A stretch of DNA of 64,000 nucleotides from Chrysophaeum taylorii (lineage: Eukaryota; Sar; Pelagophyceae; Pelagomonadales; Pelagomonadaceae): assembly GCA_029834535.1 (NCBI GenBank), contig JAQMWT010000055.1, positions 1 to 64,000 of the forward strand, given 5' to 3'. Of the stretch, positions 10,007 to 19,761 are shown piece after piece. The notes below the pieces were generated by a model that was not told the origin of the DNA, made no database searches, and was given only the letters and a program-made list of their open reading frames with translations. The position numbers were made by a program, and so were the translations under genes. How positions within the stretch are numbered: the first letter of the stretch is position 1; each line of letters opens with the position of its first letter.

Positions 10007-12883
10007 CAGCGTTGGGAGTTCACTGGGCTCACTTCATTAGGTTCACTGAATTTGGTTCACTTCACTTCACTTCATTTCACCCCGACATTTTTTCGTCCGA
10101 AGTCCAATGTTCACTTCACGTTCATTCACTTTGCCAGACGGCCTGACCCCGTCTGATGAGCCAAGTCGAGCCGCGCTACCTGGAGGTGGAGGATAGTGTT
10201 GATGATGAGGAAGAATTTAAACGCGGAACAGAAGGAGGAAGTTCACAACAACGAGCCGATGTCGATGTCGTGACGTGGAACACACCCGACAAAAGTGGAC
10301 GATCAACCAGGTTTTTCCAAGGTGTGGGACTGCGCGCGTCGACCGAAGAAAGGCGACGCATGTGTGTATCCGGTGCTGGGAGCGCCTGAAGGTGGTGACG
10401 AGAGACTTCAAGAAAGGCACGTGGCAGACGACCAAGCCCTCTTGGGGCCCACTTCAAGGCTGCTGCGCATCCGGAGGAGGATTCGACGAGCTGGGACGTG
10501 AAGAGCTCACCAAGAAACAGAAGACAGACCAAGAAAAGGAGGGCGTTATGACGGCCGTGGGCGTTGTGGCAGCCTCGAAGGGTAAATCGGATATTACGAG
10601 ATACGTCATGGCCATGCCCAGCCGGGCAAAGCACTCTTCCCTGATGGCGTTCTCGGCTCGGCACTACGTGCACACGTCGCAGCGGATTTCCAAGCGCACC
10701 TTTGACGACGAAGATCATCGCAACCTAATTGAGGCGTATTACCGCGGTGGTGGCGGGAAAGGCAAGCGCCCTCGTTCATGACTCGAAAGGCGCTGTTTGA
10801 ATGGGCGGACGCTGAATATCGTTGCTTTGTTCGAATTTCAAAGCACGTCGTGACGGAGTGTTATCAAGCGGCGGCTTTCGACAATCCATTCGCCCAGATG
10901 CTGCATGACGGCGGGACATTCAAGGATAAGTTCAAGTGACGGGCCATTGGCCTATCCTTCATCTGGCCCGATTGGAGTGGCGTTGAGACGGTGTGCGCGG
11001 GCCTCGTTCCAGCTGACGACGGAACCGATTCCGGCACGGCTTCTCTGCTCCGTTCCGTGGTCGCGGAGCGTGCGGGAATCGATATCGATTTGGCGGCCGC
11101 AACCATTGTTCAAGACCGGGCTGCAATTGACGTCGCCGAAGAATTTTTTGTTGAGGTCGAAGCGTGTGACATGCATGATATCTCAAAGCTAGCTCTCGGT
11201 AGCGACATGTGGCGACTTGACACGATCCAGAGGCAAGCAGGTGATCAATCCATTCCCAGCTGGCCAGGAGCTGCTGAACAGTGCCCACGATGGAGCCAAG
11301 TACTTTCCTTACGGCACACGTTTGAAGGATCTGCAAGCGTTTTTGCCATTACAGCCGGGGAAATCGCCGAAGCTCGAGCTCGACCTCAATAAGACGAGGT
11401 TCCGGGCGCGCTACCAGCTTATTTGTTCCTTGCTGCGTATGCACCACCACGTGCTCAAACTGTACACGGCTACCCACATAGGACTCTCTTGGACAATCAG
11501 TAATGAGCAGTGGGTGGCGTTGGCTGAATTCGAGGCGATTTTTGCTATAACGGATGCGGCCGTTGTTTTCGTGCAACATGAACATTTAAACCTGGGGGCT
11601 TGCGCCGCATTGATCAAGCACAACATGATCGAGTCTCTGCGAGCTGGGACGCTAGAAGTCATTGATCTCCCGAACATAACTGCGAAATCGATGCCACGTA
11701 AGACTGTCGATGTTGACGACCTCAGCGAGACCGGAAAAATCTGTCTTGAGCGGGCTATACTCGAATATGAGCGTCGGTTGGCGGGAATAATGAAGACTAC
11801 GTGCGTCACTTCAACTACGACTTCAACGATCGCGACTTGATTGCCTTCCTTCTTGCCTTTCGGACTATCAACTGCCGGCACCTGTCGTTCAATCAGAGAG
11901 CTCGGGCCAGGAAGTTGCTTCCTCAAGGAAGAATATGTGATTTACGCACGGACTGCATTCCACCACGAAAAGGCAAAGACTTCCTCCGAGCCTGCGCCTG
12001 CCCGCAATCTCTTGGCGGCACTCGACGCACCCGATTTTTGGGACAACGACATTCGTGGCGATGAGCTTTCTTTTGCTATGCCTGAGAACCAGATGCCCGA
12101 TTTCAATGTGGAGTTTGAACAGGCCTTCACTCAATGGATCAGGCTCTCGAGATCGCTCAACTGGAAAGAGCATCATCATGAGCTTGAGAAGAAGGGTGAA
12201 GTCGGCTTCACAGATCTGGCTTTGCTCGATGTTGGAAATCTGTATCGACCGCTCACCAAGGGGCAGTATGGGTTCCTTCCGGACATGGCGAGAGCCTCTA
12301 AGGGTTATTTCAATTGGTACACATGGCGCGCAGAGCTACTGTGAGCGCGGCCTGAGCATTGGAAATCCTGTCCTGACCGAGGGAAATACGTTGCTCGGCG
12401 CGGACGAGACGGACAAAGTTGCCAGTATACTGCGCACAAAAAAGAATTTCTTCATTGCGGCGGCCCGGATCAAGTACAGGGACCTCGGACACAAGACCGA
12501 GTTTTTCAAAAACGCCGAGATCACCACACATCCGTGAAGACTCTTTGGAGATGGAGGTTGATGGGGAAGCACCAGACGAAGATACCGAGGTCGGTCGTTC
12601 ACATCGCCTATAGTAAGAAACACTGAACCCCATCCACGGTAACTCCTCCTTCGCCCCAAAACGCGAATGAATCTAAGAGCACCAGACCTAGGAGGCGCGC
12701 GGGGGGCGCGGAACTGACGGGGCGCGGCAGGGACCGGCGCTGGCGTAAAAAAAAGTGGCGTTCACTTCACAAAGATTCACGATAGCCACGTAGGGTGACG
12801 TGTTCACTTCAAATGACTTCACCAATATTGCGTGGCTGGTGAAGTGGTTCACGTTCACCTGCTGAAGTGAATTCCCAACGCTG
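10007..12883 (+). mobile_element. hAT DNA transposon, degenerate copy with terminal inverted repeats
   Basis: The element is bounded by an 18-bp imperfect inverted repeat, CAGCGTTGGGAGTTCACT at 10,007 and its near complement ending at 12,883. The CAGNG start is typical of hAT elements. Subterminal TTCACTTCA repeats are dense at both ends (10,020-10,130 and 12,755-12,870). The interior encodes, left to right, an acidic N-terminus, a BED-like cysteine cluster (HVCIRCW near 10,350), core segments (about 10,990-11,840) and the C-terminal dimerisation domain (12,092-12,536, with NPVLTEGNTLL). The coding sequence shifts frame at least four times (near 10,780-10,990, 11,200, 11,840 and 12,330), so the copy is dead unless some shifts are introns. 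I could not find a clean 8-bp target duplication. Confidence 0.8.
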
Positions 12884-13415
12884 TTGTTAACCCTCCTGAG
12901 ATCGCACAACCTCTTAGAATGATGATGATTTGCCCCCGCGTGAGCGCGTAGTGCCTCGCATTTCCATCATTCGAACGTGTGCCGTCGCACATGATAATAA
13001 TAATATGCGTTATGATCACGAAGAAGGCGTCCACCGTGTTCATCCACTCTCCGTTTGCCAGCAAACGTAACGAAACGCGTCCGTTGGGTGGTCTACGCAA
13101 TCGTTCACACACGCGCTGAAGCTACATACTATCCGGATCGTCCATCGATAGGAGGAGGGGGGATATCATTTTTATCAATTCAAAGAAAAACGGTGAGAGA
13201 GAGAGATAATAAAACATTAAAAAAAAACACTGTACGTCTCATATGATGATGATGACATTGGCATCGCCATCGCCAATGTCATTACCAGTTGGGGGATTTC
13301 GATTTCCTTCTCGTGTGGAAGCGAATATTTTTTTTCCGGCGCACTAACATCGAATATGCGAGGAACGAAAAAGAAGATACGGAGGCGGCCGTGCTCGACC
13401 GGTGACGGGAGCAAA
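12884..13415. other. Intergenic, right of the hAT element
   Basis: No supported gene. Contains short AT-rich repeats (ATAATAATAAT near 12,990) and the 3' flank of the chlP-like gene. Confidence 0.4.
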
Positions 13416-14789
13416 CTACAGGCGCTTGAGAGACTCGACGGGGTTCGAGAAGGCTTTGTCGGGGGTCGCGATCGCAGCGCCGCGGAGGAGCGAGCCAAAG
13501 GTGCCGAAAAGAAGCTTAATGTCGTCGATGGGGTTGTTTCCTTGGACCTTTTTGTAGAGATACGAGTCAAAGGTAACCTGCTGGACGTATTTGGATTGGC
13601 ACATGTCGACGAAGGCCTCGCGCGCGGCGTTGGAGCTGTAAAAGACCTTTTGGAGGATGTCGAGGACGGTGTAGGTGGGGCCGTACAAGGCATCGTAGGG
13701 CTTGATGTACTCAGAAATTAAGTCCTTTTCGGTCGGCAGAACGGACCCGCCCTTCATGCACTTGACGACGGCCTGGGCGGCCATACGGCCCGACTTTGCC
13801 GCGAAGTAGATGCCCTCGCCCGAGCACTTGGTAACGTAGCCGGCGGCGTCCCCCACGAGTACAGCGCGGTTCCGGACGCGTCGCGGGCGGTAGTGCTCGG
13901 GGATGGGATGGGCCTCGACCTTGATGATCTTACCCCCCTCGATCTTGCTTCCGGCGCGCTCGCGGATCGCATCCTGGTACTCCTTGATCGCGGGACGGTT
14001 AAGGACGGTGCCGGTTCCGACACCAACGTGGTCGTACTTGGGGAAGACCCAGCCGTAAAAGTCCGGGGAGACGTCGTCCCCAACGTACATCTCGGCGAGC
14101 TCCTCGTAGAACTTCATCTGCTCGTCGGAAATCTTGATCCGCTCCTGAAAAGCAATGGCAAAATTGTACTCGCCCGCGTCTATCGCCTTGGCGAGGCGCG
14201 AATTCGCGCCGTCGGCCCCAATGATGACGTCGACCTCCAGAGACCTCGAGGGCGCCTTGCGGCCCTCGTCGTTGGGCGAGTAGTGGATGGTGTATCTGCC
14301 GTTCGCGTCCGCGTCTTCCGGCACGTCGATCTTCGTAACCAACGCGTTGATCGGCTTGGCGCCGTAGTCGATCGCGCGGTCGCGGAGGTACCCGTCCAAA
14401 ACCTCGCGCCGTGTCATCCCAATATACTCGTCGTCTTTGAGCGTCGATCCGATGTCGACCTCGCGGTTCGACGGACTGATCATCTTCATCTTCCGCACCT
14501 TGCGGTCGATGATCGACGCCGGCAGGTCGAACTCTTCCACCATGCACAGCGGGATTGCGCCACCGCACGGCTTGGCGTTGTTCATCTTGCGCTCGATGAT
14601 GTACGTCTCGATGTTGGGCTCCTGGGCGAGCACCTCCGCCGCACACGCCCCCGAAGGCCCGCCGCCAATCACGGCGACGCGGTACTTCATCTCGATGCTC
14701 GCCGCCTGCCGTCGTCGCACCGGGGCGAGCCGATTGTGGCTCATGTATGCGAATGCGGCGGGCGCCACAAGCAGGAGGATCGCGTGCAT
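13416..14789 (-). CDS. chlP: Geranylgeranyl diphosphate/chlorophyll reductase, plastid-targeted
   Basis: Single exon, 457 residues. It reduces the geranylgeranyl chain (as diphosphate or on chlorophyllide) to phytyl for chlorophyll and tocopherol synthesis, using NADPH and FAD. A Rossmann FAD motif (VAVIGGGPSGACAAE) lies at about 38-52. Family blocks follow: NNAKPCGGAIP, GADGANSRLAKA, and GDAAGYVTKCSGEGIYFAAKSG near residues 320-345. The first ~34 residues form a signal peptide (MHAILLLVAPAA) followed by FAYMSHNRLAPVRRRQ. The Ala|Phe cleavage and basic, hydroxylated-residue-bearing transit region are typical of plastid precursors in algae with red secondary plastids. Length matches the family. 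The next gene upstream on the same strand ends 161 bp away, leaving a short promoter space. Confidence 0.92.
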   Translation of the reverse strand: MHAILLLVAPAAFAYMSHNRLAPVRRRQAASIEMKYRVAVIGGGPSGACAAEVLAQEPNIETYIIERKMNNAKPCGGAIPLCMVEEFDLPASIIDRKVRKMKMISPSNREVDIGSTLKDDEYIGMTRREVLDGYLRDRAIDYGAKPINALVTKIDVPEDADANGRYTIHYSPNDEGRKAPSRSLEVDVIIGADGANSRLAKAIDAGEYNFAIAFQERIKISDEQMKFYEELAEMYVGDDVSPDFYGWVFPKYDHVGVGTGTVLNRPAIKEYQDAIRERAGSKIEGGKIIKVEAHPIPEHYRPRRVRNRAVLVGDAAGYVTKCSGEGIYFAAKSGRMAAQAVVKCMKGGSVLPTEKDLISEYIKPYDALYGPTYTVLDILQKVFYSSNAAREAFVDMCQSKYVQQVTFDSYLYKKVQGNNPIDDIKLLFGTFGSLLRGAAIATPDKAFSNPVESLKRL

Positions 14790-14950
14790 GCTGCTGCTTC
14801 TCGTTTTGTTTTGATAGCGATTTTCTTCGCGGCACGTTGGGATTGCACTTGGATTTGGATTTGTCCCAAATCTGCCTCAAGTAGACGCTTACGTCAAGCC
14901 TCGGAATGTATGTGCTGACACCCCCCGGCCCCATAAAAGGGGAAAGGGGG

Positions 14951-16681
14951 TTATGATGTTGTTGTCTCCCCCGAATCGAAGAGGGCTTCGAAGTTGGAGA
15001 TCGTCTCCGTGCCGAAATGTCGCTCGCTCCAAGCCTCCGCCTCCCTGTTGACAACCAACGGCACGGCACCTTCGGCGACGGAGGTCCGAGTAGGAGGAGG
15101 CCGCTTCGGCGGCACTCGTATTGGTGGCGGGATGGGTGTCGTCGTCGTCGTCGGACTGCGTGGACGCCGCCTTTTTTTCCCACCAAAGCGGGAGGACGAC
15201 CTCGCCTCAGAGAGGCGTCCCCGCTGCTGGGTATCAACGAACGCCTCCTCGGTTGCATTTGGGTCCTTCGCTAAACCTCGGAGCTGGACCTTGGCGACCG
15301 CTGTGAACTCGACTAGTCTTCTCGCGTCGATCGCGTACCGCACGAGTTCCGAGGCGGGGGCGAGGTCAAAGTAGCCCTGGTACATGCGAGACACGTTCCC
15401 GACGGCGTCGGGGTTGGTCGGCTCGACGAGCGCCTTGCCGACGTCGCAAATGTGGCGGAGCGTACCGGGCACGCCGGCGTGGACGTAGACGTAGACGCGA
15501 TCGCCGCGTCGGACGATCCCGTCGACCGGATGGTCGTTTATCTCCCCCTTTACACCAAAGGCCGACACAAGCGGCGCGGGCGACGAGAACGTACGGCCGT
15601 CGAGAGTGGCCGCGATCAGGATGGCGCCGCGCTCGTGATCGGTCTCGTTTCTGACGAGCGTCGGAAAGAGGCCGAGGAGCGTCTCGTTATCGACGGGGTT
15701 GGCGTTGACCGCGGCGAAGTAGATGTTGGCACGCGCGGCCGCGGCCTCGCGGTCGGCGAGGACGCGCGCGAAGAGGTTGTCGCGGGCCGGCGCGAACCTC
15801 GAGTTCTCGCTGGGTGGCGCGAACCTCACGACGTCCGTCGGCGACGTCCGTCGCGAGATCGTCTCGGAATTGGCGGGCAAGCGCAATTCGACGGTGGCGA
15901 CCGAGACGTGGCGGCCGCCACCGCGCGGGTGCAGATTCGCCCTCGCGTACAGCAGCGTGCTATCTCTCAACCGCGCGAGCGAGAAGCGGCCGTCAAAGTT
16001 GCATCGCGAGCGATACCACTCGCGACGCTCGATGCATCCCGACCTCGATGACCGATCCATGCCATCGAGCGCCTCGATCTTGTGCAACCCGCGCGCAATC
16101 AACTTGGTCCGGTCCCGTAGAGCGCCGAGGACCCACACCCTCGCGTCGCGCCGGGACCAGTGCCTCGAGAGGTAGCCGCCGACGCCGACCATCGCGTTAT
16201 CCAGAGCCAGCAGCCCGAGGTTGTGATCGAGCGATCTGTCGGAGTGCACCGCCACGGGCTTTGCCGTGCACGGTTCGCCGTTGTCCTCGCGCAGGGCCGC
16301 GTCGCACCCGAAGAATGCCAGCGTAACCGACTGCGCGCGACAACTCGGAAACTCGCACGTCTTGGCTGTCAGCCACACGTCGTCGTCGTCGTGGTGCATT
16401 TTCTTGCGTCGATGGGGCAACGACGCCACGTCAAACACCGAAAAGTAACGCAGGGGATCGCCCGCGGAGAACGAGGCCAACGTCTCGACCTCACCAGCAT
16501 TTATCAACGGCGACAGCGCCCGCGCGGCAGGCGGTTGCATCGCATATGTCGTGTTGACGCACTCTCCGAGAAGCTTCTTCTGAAACCGCGCCTCGCCGCT
16601 CTCCTCGACGACTCCCCGTCCAAGGGACGATAGGAAGGCGATGGCCACGACTGTTACACAAGGCAGGCCACGACAGACCAT
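14951..16681 (-). CDS. Secreted protein, probable beta-propeller (glycosidase-like fold), function unknown
   Basis: Single exon, 576 residues from the ATG at 16,681. An in-frame ATG at 16,768 would place 29 polar residues before the signal peptide, so I prefer the inner one (MVCRGLPCVTVVAIAFLSS). The body has short blade-like repeats: DHNLGLLALDNAMVGVGG, FSLARLRDSTLLYARANL, HVSVATVELRLP, YFAAVNANPVDNETLLGL and ILIAATLDGRTFSSPAPLVS. This resembles five-bladed propeller proteins of the GH43/sialidase type and uncharacterised algal secreted proteins, but I cannot assign catalytic residues. The C-terminus is a Pro/Arg/Thr-rich, low-complexity tail. Several potential N-glycosylation sites (NTT, NET) fit secretion. 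The 5' flank contains a repeat shared with the gene at 19,762. Confidence 0.6.
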   Translation of the reverse strand: MVCRGLPCVTVVAIAFLSSLGRGVVEESGEARFQKKLLGECVNTTYAMQPPAARALSPLINAGEVETLASFSAGDPLRYFSVFDVASLPHRRKKMHHDDDDVWLTAKTCEFPSCRAQSVTLAFFGCDAALREDNGEPCTAKPVAVHSDRSLDHNLGLLALDNAMVGVGGYLSRHWSRRDARVWVLGALRDRTKLIARGLHKIEALDGMDRSSRSGCIERREWYRSRCNFDGRFSLARLRDSTLLYARANLHPRGGGRHVSVATVELRLPANSETISRRTSPTDVVRFAPPSENSRFAPARDNLFARVLADREAAAARANIYFAAVNANPVDNETLLGLFPTLVRNETDHERGAILIAATLDGRTFSSPAPLVSAFGVKGEINDHPVDGIVRRGDRVYVYVHAGVPGTLRHICDVGKALVEPTNPDAVGNVSRMYQGYFDLAPASELVRYAIDARRLVEFTAVAKVQLRGLAKDPNATEEAFVDTQQRGRLSEARSSSRFGGKKRRRPRSPTTTTTPIPPPIRVPPKRPPPTRTSVAEGAVPLVVNREAEAWSERHFGTETISNFEALFDSGETTTS

Positions 16682-16741
16682 CAACAATGCATGCAATTGA
16701 TAAAAACAAAGGGGGGAACTCGTTAGCGTATTCTTTTGGTT

Positions 16742-16855
16742 TTTTGAACTGCCAGTACACTTCACCACGTCAACGGATTATTTCATAGGATGAAAATATG
16801 TATAGCTGATTTTTAGGGTACAGAGATGAACCTCTGTCTGATACGGTCTAATGTA
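16742..16855 (+). pseudogene. Fragment duplicating the 5' end of the gene at 19,762
   Basis: ACTGCCAGTAC, CAACGGATT, ATAGGATG and AGGGTACAGAGATGAACCT occur here in the same order and orientation as in 19,690-19,775, where they form the upstream region and start codon of an EF-hand-like membrane protein gene. Similarity ends just past the start codon, so only a 5' scrap is present. Confidence 0.55.
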
Positions 16856-17712
16856 GGAAGAGCGCGGTTATGATCCGGTGAAAAATGTTGTGATCCCTAA
16901 CCGCACTTTTGCGATGGAGGACGGTGCCTCCTGAAGGCGCCTTGCGAGAGCATCCGTCCTCCCAGTTTAGGTTGGCACACTGGGACGGCTTATGGCCTCG
17001 GGACGCAGAAGGAAAAGTTGTCGACGAGATGGATGTTAGTCAAATCGCGGTCTCCGTGTCGCATGGCGACAGGCGTCAACTCTACCCCGACGCTCCTTTC
17101 AGCGTCCCTCGTCTGTTTTGCCCTGTGATTCTGCTCCTAAACCCTGCGATCGCTAACCGTACGGTTGCGACGGAGGACGGCGCCTAACACGCTTGCTCCC
17201 TGCGGCGGCCCCGGCCGTCCCGGAGTGAGACGGTGCCTGCTCGCTTCCCGGGCTGGCCGGTTAGCACCCGGAAAGTCCGCGCTGGGATGGGGTTCGCTCG
17301 GTTGGGCAAAACGCGACGGACAGGTCGATTGTTCGTGGACCAACACGTCCGCGGCCTGCTACGCTTTTGCACGACCTCGCACAAGACCGCGCGCAGTGGC
17401 GGTCCGCCATCAACAAGTCCGTCCTCGTCCCTCGCCTCTGCCCCAACTGCGTGATTTTCCTCTGAGATCCCGTACCGGCTCCTTCCGGGCCTGGCTCCCA
17501 TGCTCGGGAGAGGTCTGAAGTTAATTAGTTAGTTAGTTCTGATCCTACGCGCTACAGCGTGTGGACCGTCCCATGCGCTGGGCTGGCCTGTAGTAAGTTT
17601 AGTTAGTTAGAAAAAAAAACATGTCACCCGCGACGGTGGCCTTTGTCACCTGTACTGCGGGTCCACTCTTACAAGGGGTCGGTGCCTTCGACCGCAGGAC
17701 ATGTACGAGTCA
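16856..17712. other. Intergenic with internal duplication and inverted-repeat segment
   Basis: A block near 16,890-16,930 (CTAACCGCAC, TTGCGATGGAGGACGGTGCC) recurs diverged at about 17,150-17,190 (CTAACCGTACGGTTGCGACG). The segment 17,450-17,545 is a diverged inverted copy of 685-765 (GGCCTGGCTCCCATGCTCGG followed by GAGAGGTCTGAAGTTA and TTAG repeats), linking this stretch to the copia-bearing left end. No gene supported. Confidence 0.5.
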
Positions 17713-18969
17713 TTATGTAATCGGGGGTGGGTACTCGGCACCGCGGGCGACAAGGAAGCTGACGAGCATTTCGTCGTCGGCCTCCCTGGCGGCGAGCAGG
17801 GGCGAGCCGAGCAAGGTGTGGGATTGTTGGAGGGCGGGGTTGGTGTTGGCGCCGCGACGCACCATGTTGATCGCGAGGTCGCGGAAGCCGTGCCTGCAGG
17901 CATGAAAGAGTGGTGTGAGGCCGTCGACGTCGGCCGCTGAAACGTCTGCGCCGCGGTCGACGAGAAGCGCGGACATTGCAGCATCGCCGTTCTCGATTGC
18001 TTTGCACACGAGGTCGCCTCGCCCCGACACGTCGGCCCCGCAATCGAGGAGGAGCGTGACAAGGTTGAGGTCGCCGGTCCGGAACGCTGCCTCAAGGACG
18101 TCGCCGCTGTTGACCCCACAGTCCAGCGGGAGGGTCGCGAGATCCATGCCGTATGCCCGGAACGCCATTGCGAGCGCTCCCATGGGGTTGGCACCCAAGT
18201 CGAGCAAGAGGCGGACAATGTTCGTATCGCCACGTTTGAGTGCGTGGTATAACGCCTCCTCGAGGGGCGCGCCCGCTTCCGCGAGGACGCGCAGGACGCC
18301 CTCTCGGCCAAACGCAGCGGCGACTACAGCGGGTCGCGCGAAGAGTGGCATCCCGCTGTCCGTCTCGAGAGACTCGTGGAGCTTAAACCGCCCAGCCTCG
18401 TTCGAGTACCATCCCACCACGTTTCGTGTAGCCTTCCCCTCCCACCATTCGCCATTGGAGTCTAGCAAAAATGCCATCACCTCGTCGTCCGTCACTTCGA
18501 TTATCGTGGCCGTCTTGAGCCACGAACCGGCAGGCACATGGAACCTTCCATCCACAAACAACCCGTCATTCTCCAACCCGAGGCAAGCGCCCCGCGAGAC
18601 GACGGCCGCGATTCTTTGGTCCGTCGGCCGCTCGATGCACACGGCCACGTGCGTCTCGTTGAACTTCACCACCTTCGCGCTCTTGACCCGCGAGAGGTCG
18701 TCAAGCCACGACCCGCCGGGCCACGGGGTAGCCTCCAACGCAGGCCCGCACGCCTTGGCCCCAGCTTGCAGCAACCGCTCGACCACACCAACGTGACCAA
18801 ACTTTGCGGCGACGCTCAACGGCACCATACCCTCCGCGTCAAATGCCTCGAGATCGCACCGCCCCACCTCGCGCTCCACGCCTTCGAGGTCGCCGGCGCG
18901 ACACGCTGCGCTCAAAGGACTCTCCACGCACATCTCGGCGCGCAGAGCGCTCAACAAGACGATCCACAT
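17713..18969 (-). CDS. Ankyrin-repeat protein with an internal cyanovirin-N-like segment
   Basis: Single exon, 418 residues from the ATG at 18,969. A TATATATATA box about 56 bp upstream supports this start over an in-frame ATG at 19,104, which would put the TATA box inside the coding region. Ankyrin repeats are clear at the start (SPLSAACRAGDLEGVEREV, VPLSVAAKFGHVGVVERLL) and in the second half (LYHALKRGDTNIVRLLLDLG, LEAAFRTGDLNLVTLLLDCG, DGLTPLFHACRHGF). Between them is a two-part segment, GGSWLDDLSRVK...CIERP...LGLENDGLF then AGSWLKTATIIEVTDD...DSNGEWWEG. Its GSW/C-x/GxW pattern recalls the cyanovirin-N homology (CVNH) lectin fold. Likely cytoplasmic scaffold; partner unknown. Confidence 0.75.
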   Translation of the reverse strand: MWIVLLSALRAEMCVESPLSAACRAGDLEGVEREVGRCDLEAFDAEGMVPLSVAAKFGHVGVVERLLQAGAKACGPALEATPWPGGSWLDDLSRVKSAKVVKFNETHVAVCIERPTDQRIAAVVSRGACLGLENDGLFVDGRFHVPAGSWLKTATIIEVTDDEVMAFLLDSNGEWWEGKATRNVVGWYSNEAGRFKLHESLETDSGMPLFARPAVVAAAFGREGVLRVLAEAGAPLEEALYHALKRGDTNIVRLLLDLGANPMGALAMAFRAYGMDLATLPLDCGVNSGDVLEAAFRTGDLNLVTLLLDCGADVSGRGDLVCKAIENGDAAMSALLVDRGADVSAADVDGLTPLFHACRHGFRDLAINMVRRGANTNPALQQSHTLLGSPLLAAREADDEMLVSFLVARGAEYPPPIT

Positions 18970-19024
18970 GAATTCCTTTGGTAATAGGATTAGTGGCCGG
19001 CGCAGCAGGGCCTTTGCACAGGGG

Positions 19025-19034
19025 TATATATATA
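19025..19034 (-). promoter_or_regulatory. TATA box of the ankyrin gene
   Basis: TATATATATA flanked by GC-rich sequence, about 56 bp upstream of the ATG at 18,969 on the minus strand. The position suits a core promoter and decides the start codon. Confidence 0.55.
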
Positions 19035-19104
19035 GCCCCTTGCACTCGCACACACCAGGCATTCCTACCCTCACCTTTTGTTTTGGTTGAAACTCTAGAA
19101 ACAA

Positions 19105-19761
19105 CTATATAACACGTCAGAACGCAGCGTTCAAGTCAGAAGCGCTTCGAGGTCAAGGTTCGCCCGCGCGGGCGATGGCGACGCCTCCGGCGTGGCGGAG
19201 CACACGCGGGACGGCGAGGCGCGGGTTCGGGTCGGCGATGGGCGGCGAGTGGTCTCCCGCCTCGCCGACCGCCGGATGGTTTGTCTCGTCATCCCGAGCC
19301 GCGCGGCGGTCCGCCGTCGCTCGCCACCAAGGCGAGAGCCATGAAGCGGTTTATCGCGAGAAAAATCGGAAGACGTCCTAAGCATCTTGCGTTCTATAGG
19401 TAATTTCTCTTTCTAGCAAGTAAGTTAGTACGCCTTATCTTTTTTCTTCTAGTGCAGCTCGTAAAAAGAAAATACGGAAGACTGAAGACACTACAGGGGA
19501 CAGGCTTCATGCCCCCCACACACACCCCCCTCTTAGCAGTCGACATTTAAAGACAGACAGACGCACATTGAACTTCCCGTCGTTCTTGCGATCCGTTTAG
19601 TATCGAACATCCAGAAATACTGAGCTGGCGACGACGGTTTCGCCAACGCATTAATAATCACCCAAGTTTACCAATTATTATTTTCGGTTTTAAATTATAC
19701 TGCCAGTACCACGCCAACGGATTTTATAGGATGCCATCATTATCGTACTTAGGGTACAGAT
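19105..19761. other. Intergenic with element-derived inverted repeats
   Basis: A short minus-strand open stretch (19,131-19,385, ending DLEALLT) has no recognisable domain and is not called. The segment 19,505-19,560 is the reverse complement of the copia polypurine-tract region at about 1,545-1,600. It is followed at 19,560-19,660 by the inverted copy of the repeat at 3,172. The 19,690-19,761 stretch is the promoter region shared with 16,742. Confidence 0.5.

Noticed and set aside
13893-14918. Plus-strand open frame antisense to the geranylgeranyl reductase
   Set aside because: The minus strand encodes a complete conserved enzyme; the antisense product has no domain.
17165-17518. Plus-strand open frame between the secreted-protein and ankyrin genes
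   Set aside because: Lies over duplicated and element-derived sequence, has no domain, and competing frames are equally open.
19131-19385. Small minus-strand gene ending DLEALLT
   Set aside because: No domain, Arg/Ser/Thr-rich composition like shadow frames; the resemblance of its end to the SNAPC1-like tail (LDLEALL) is too short to count.
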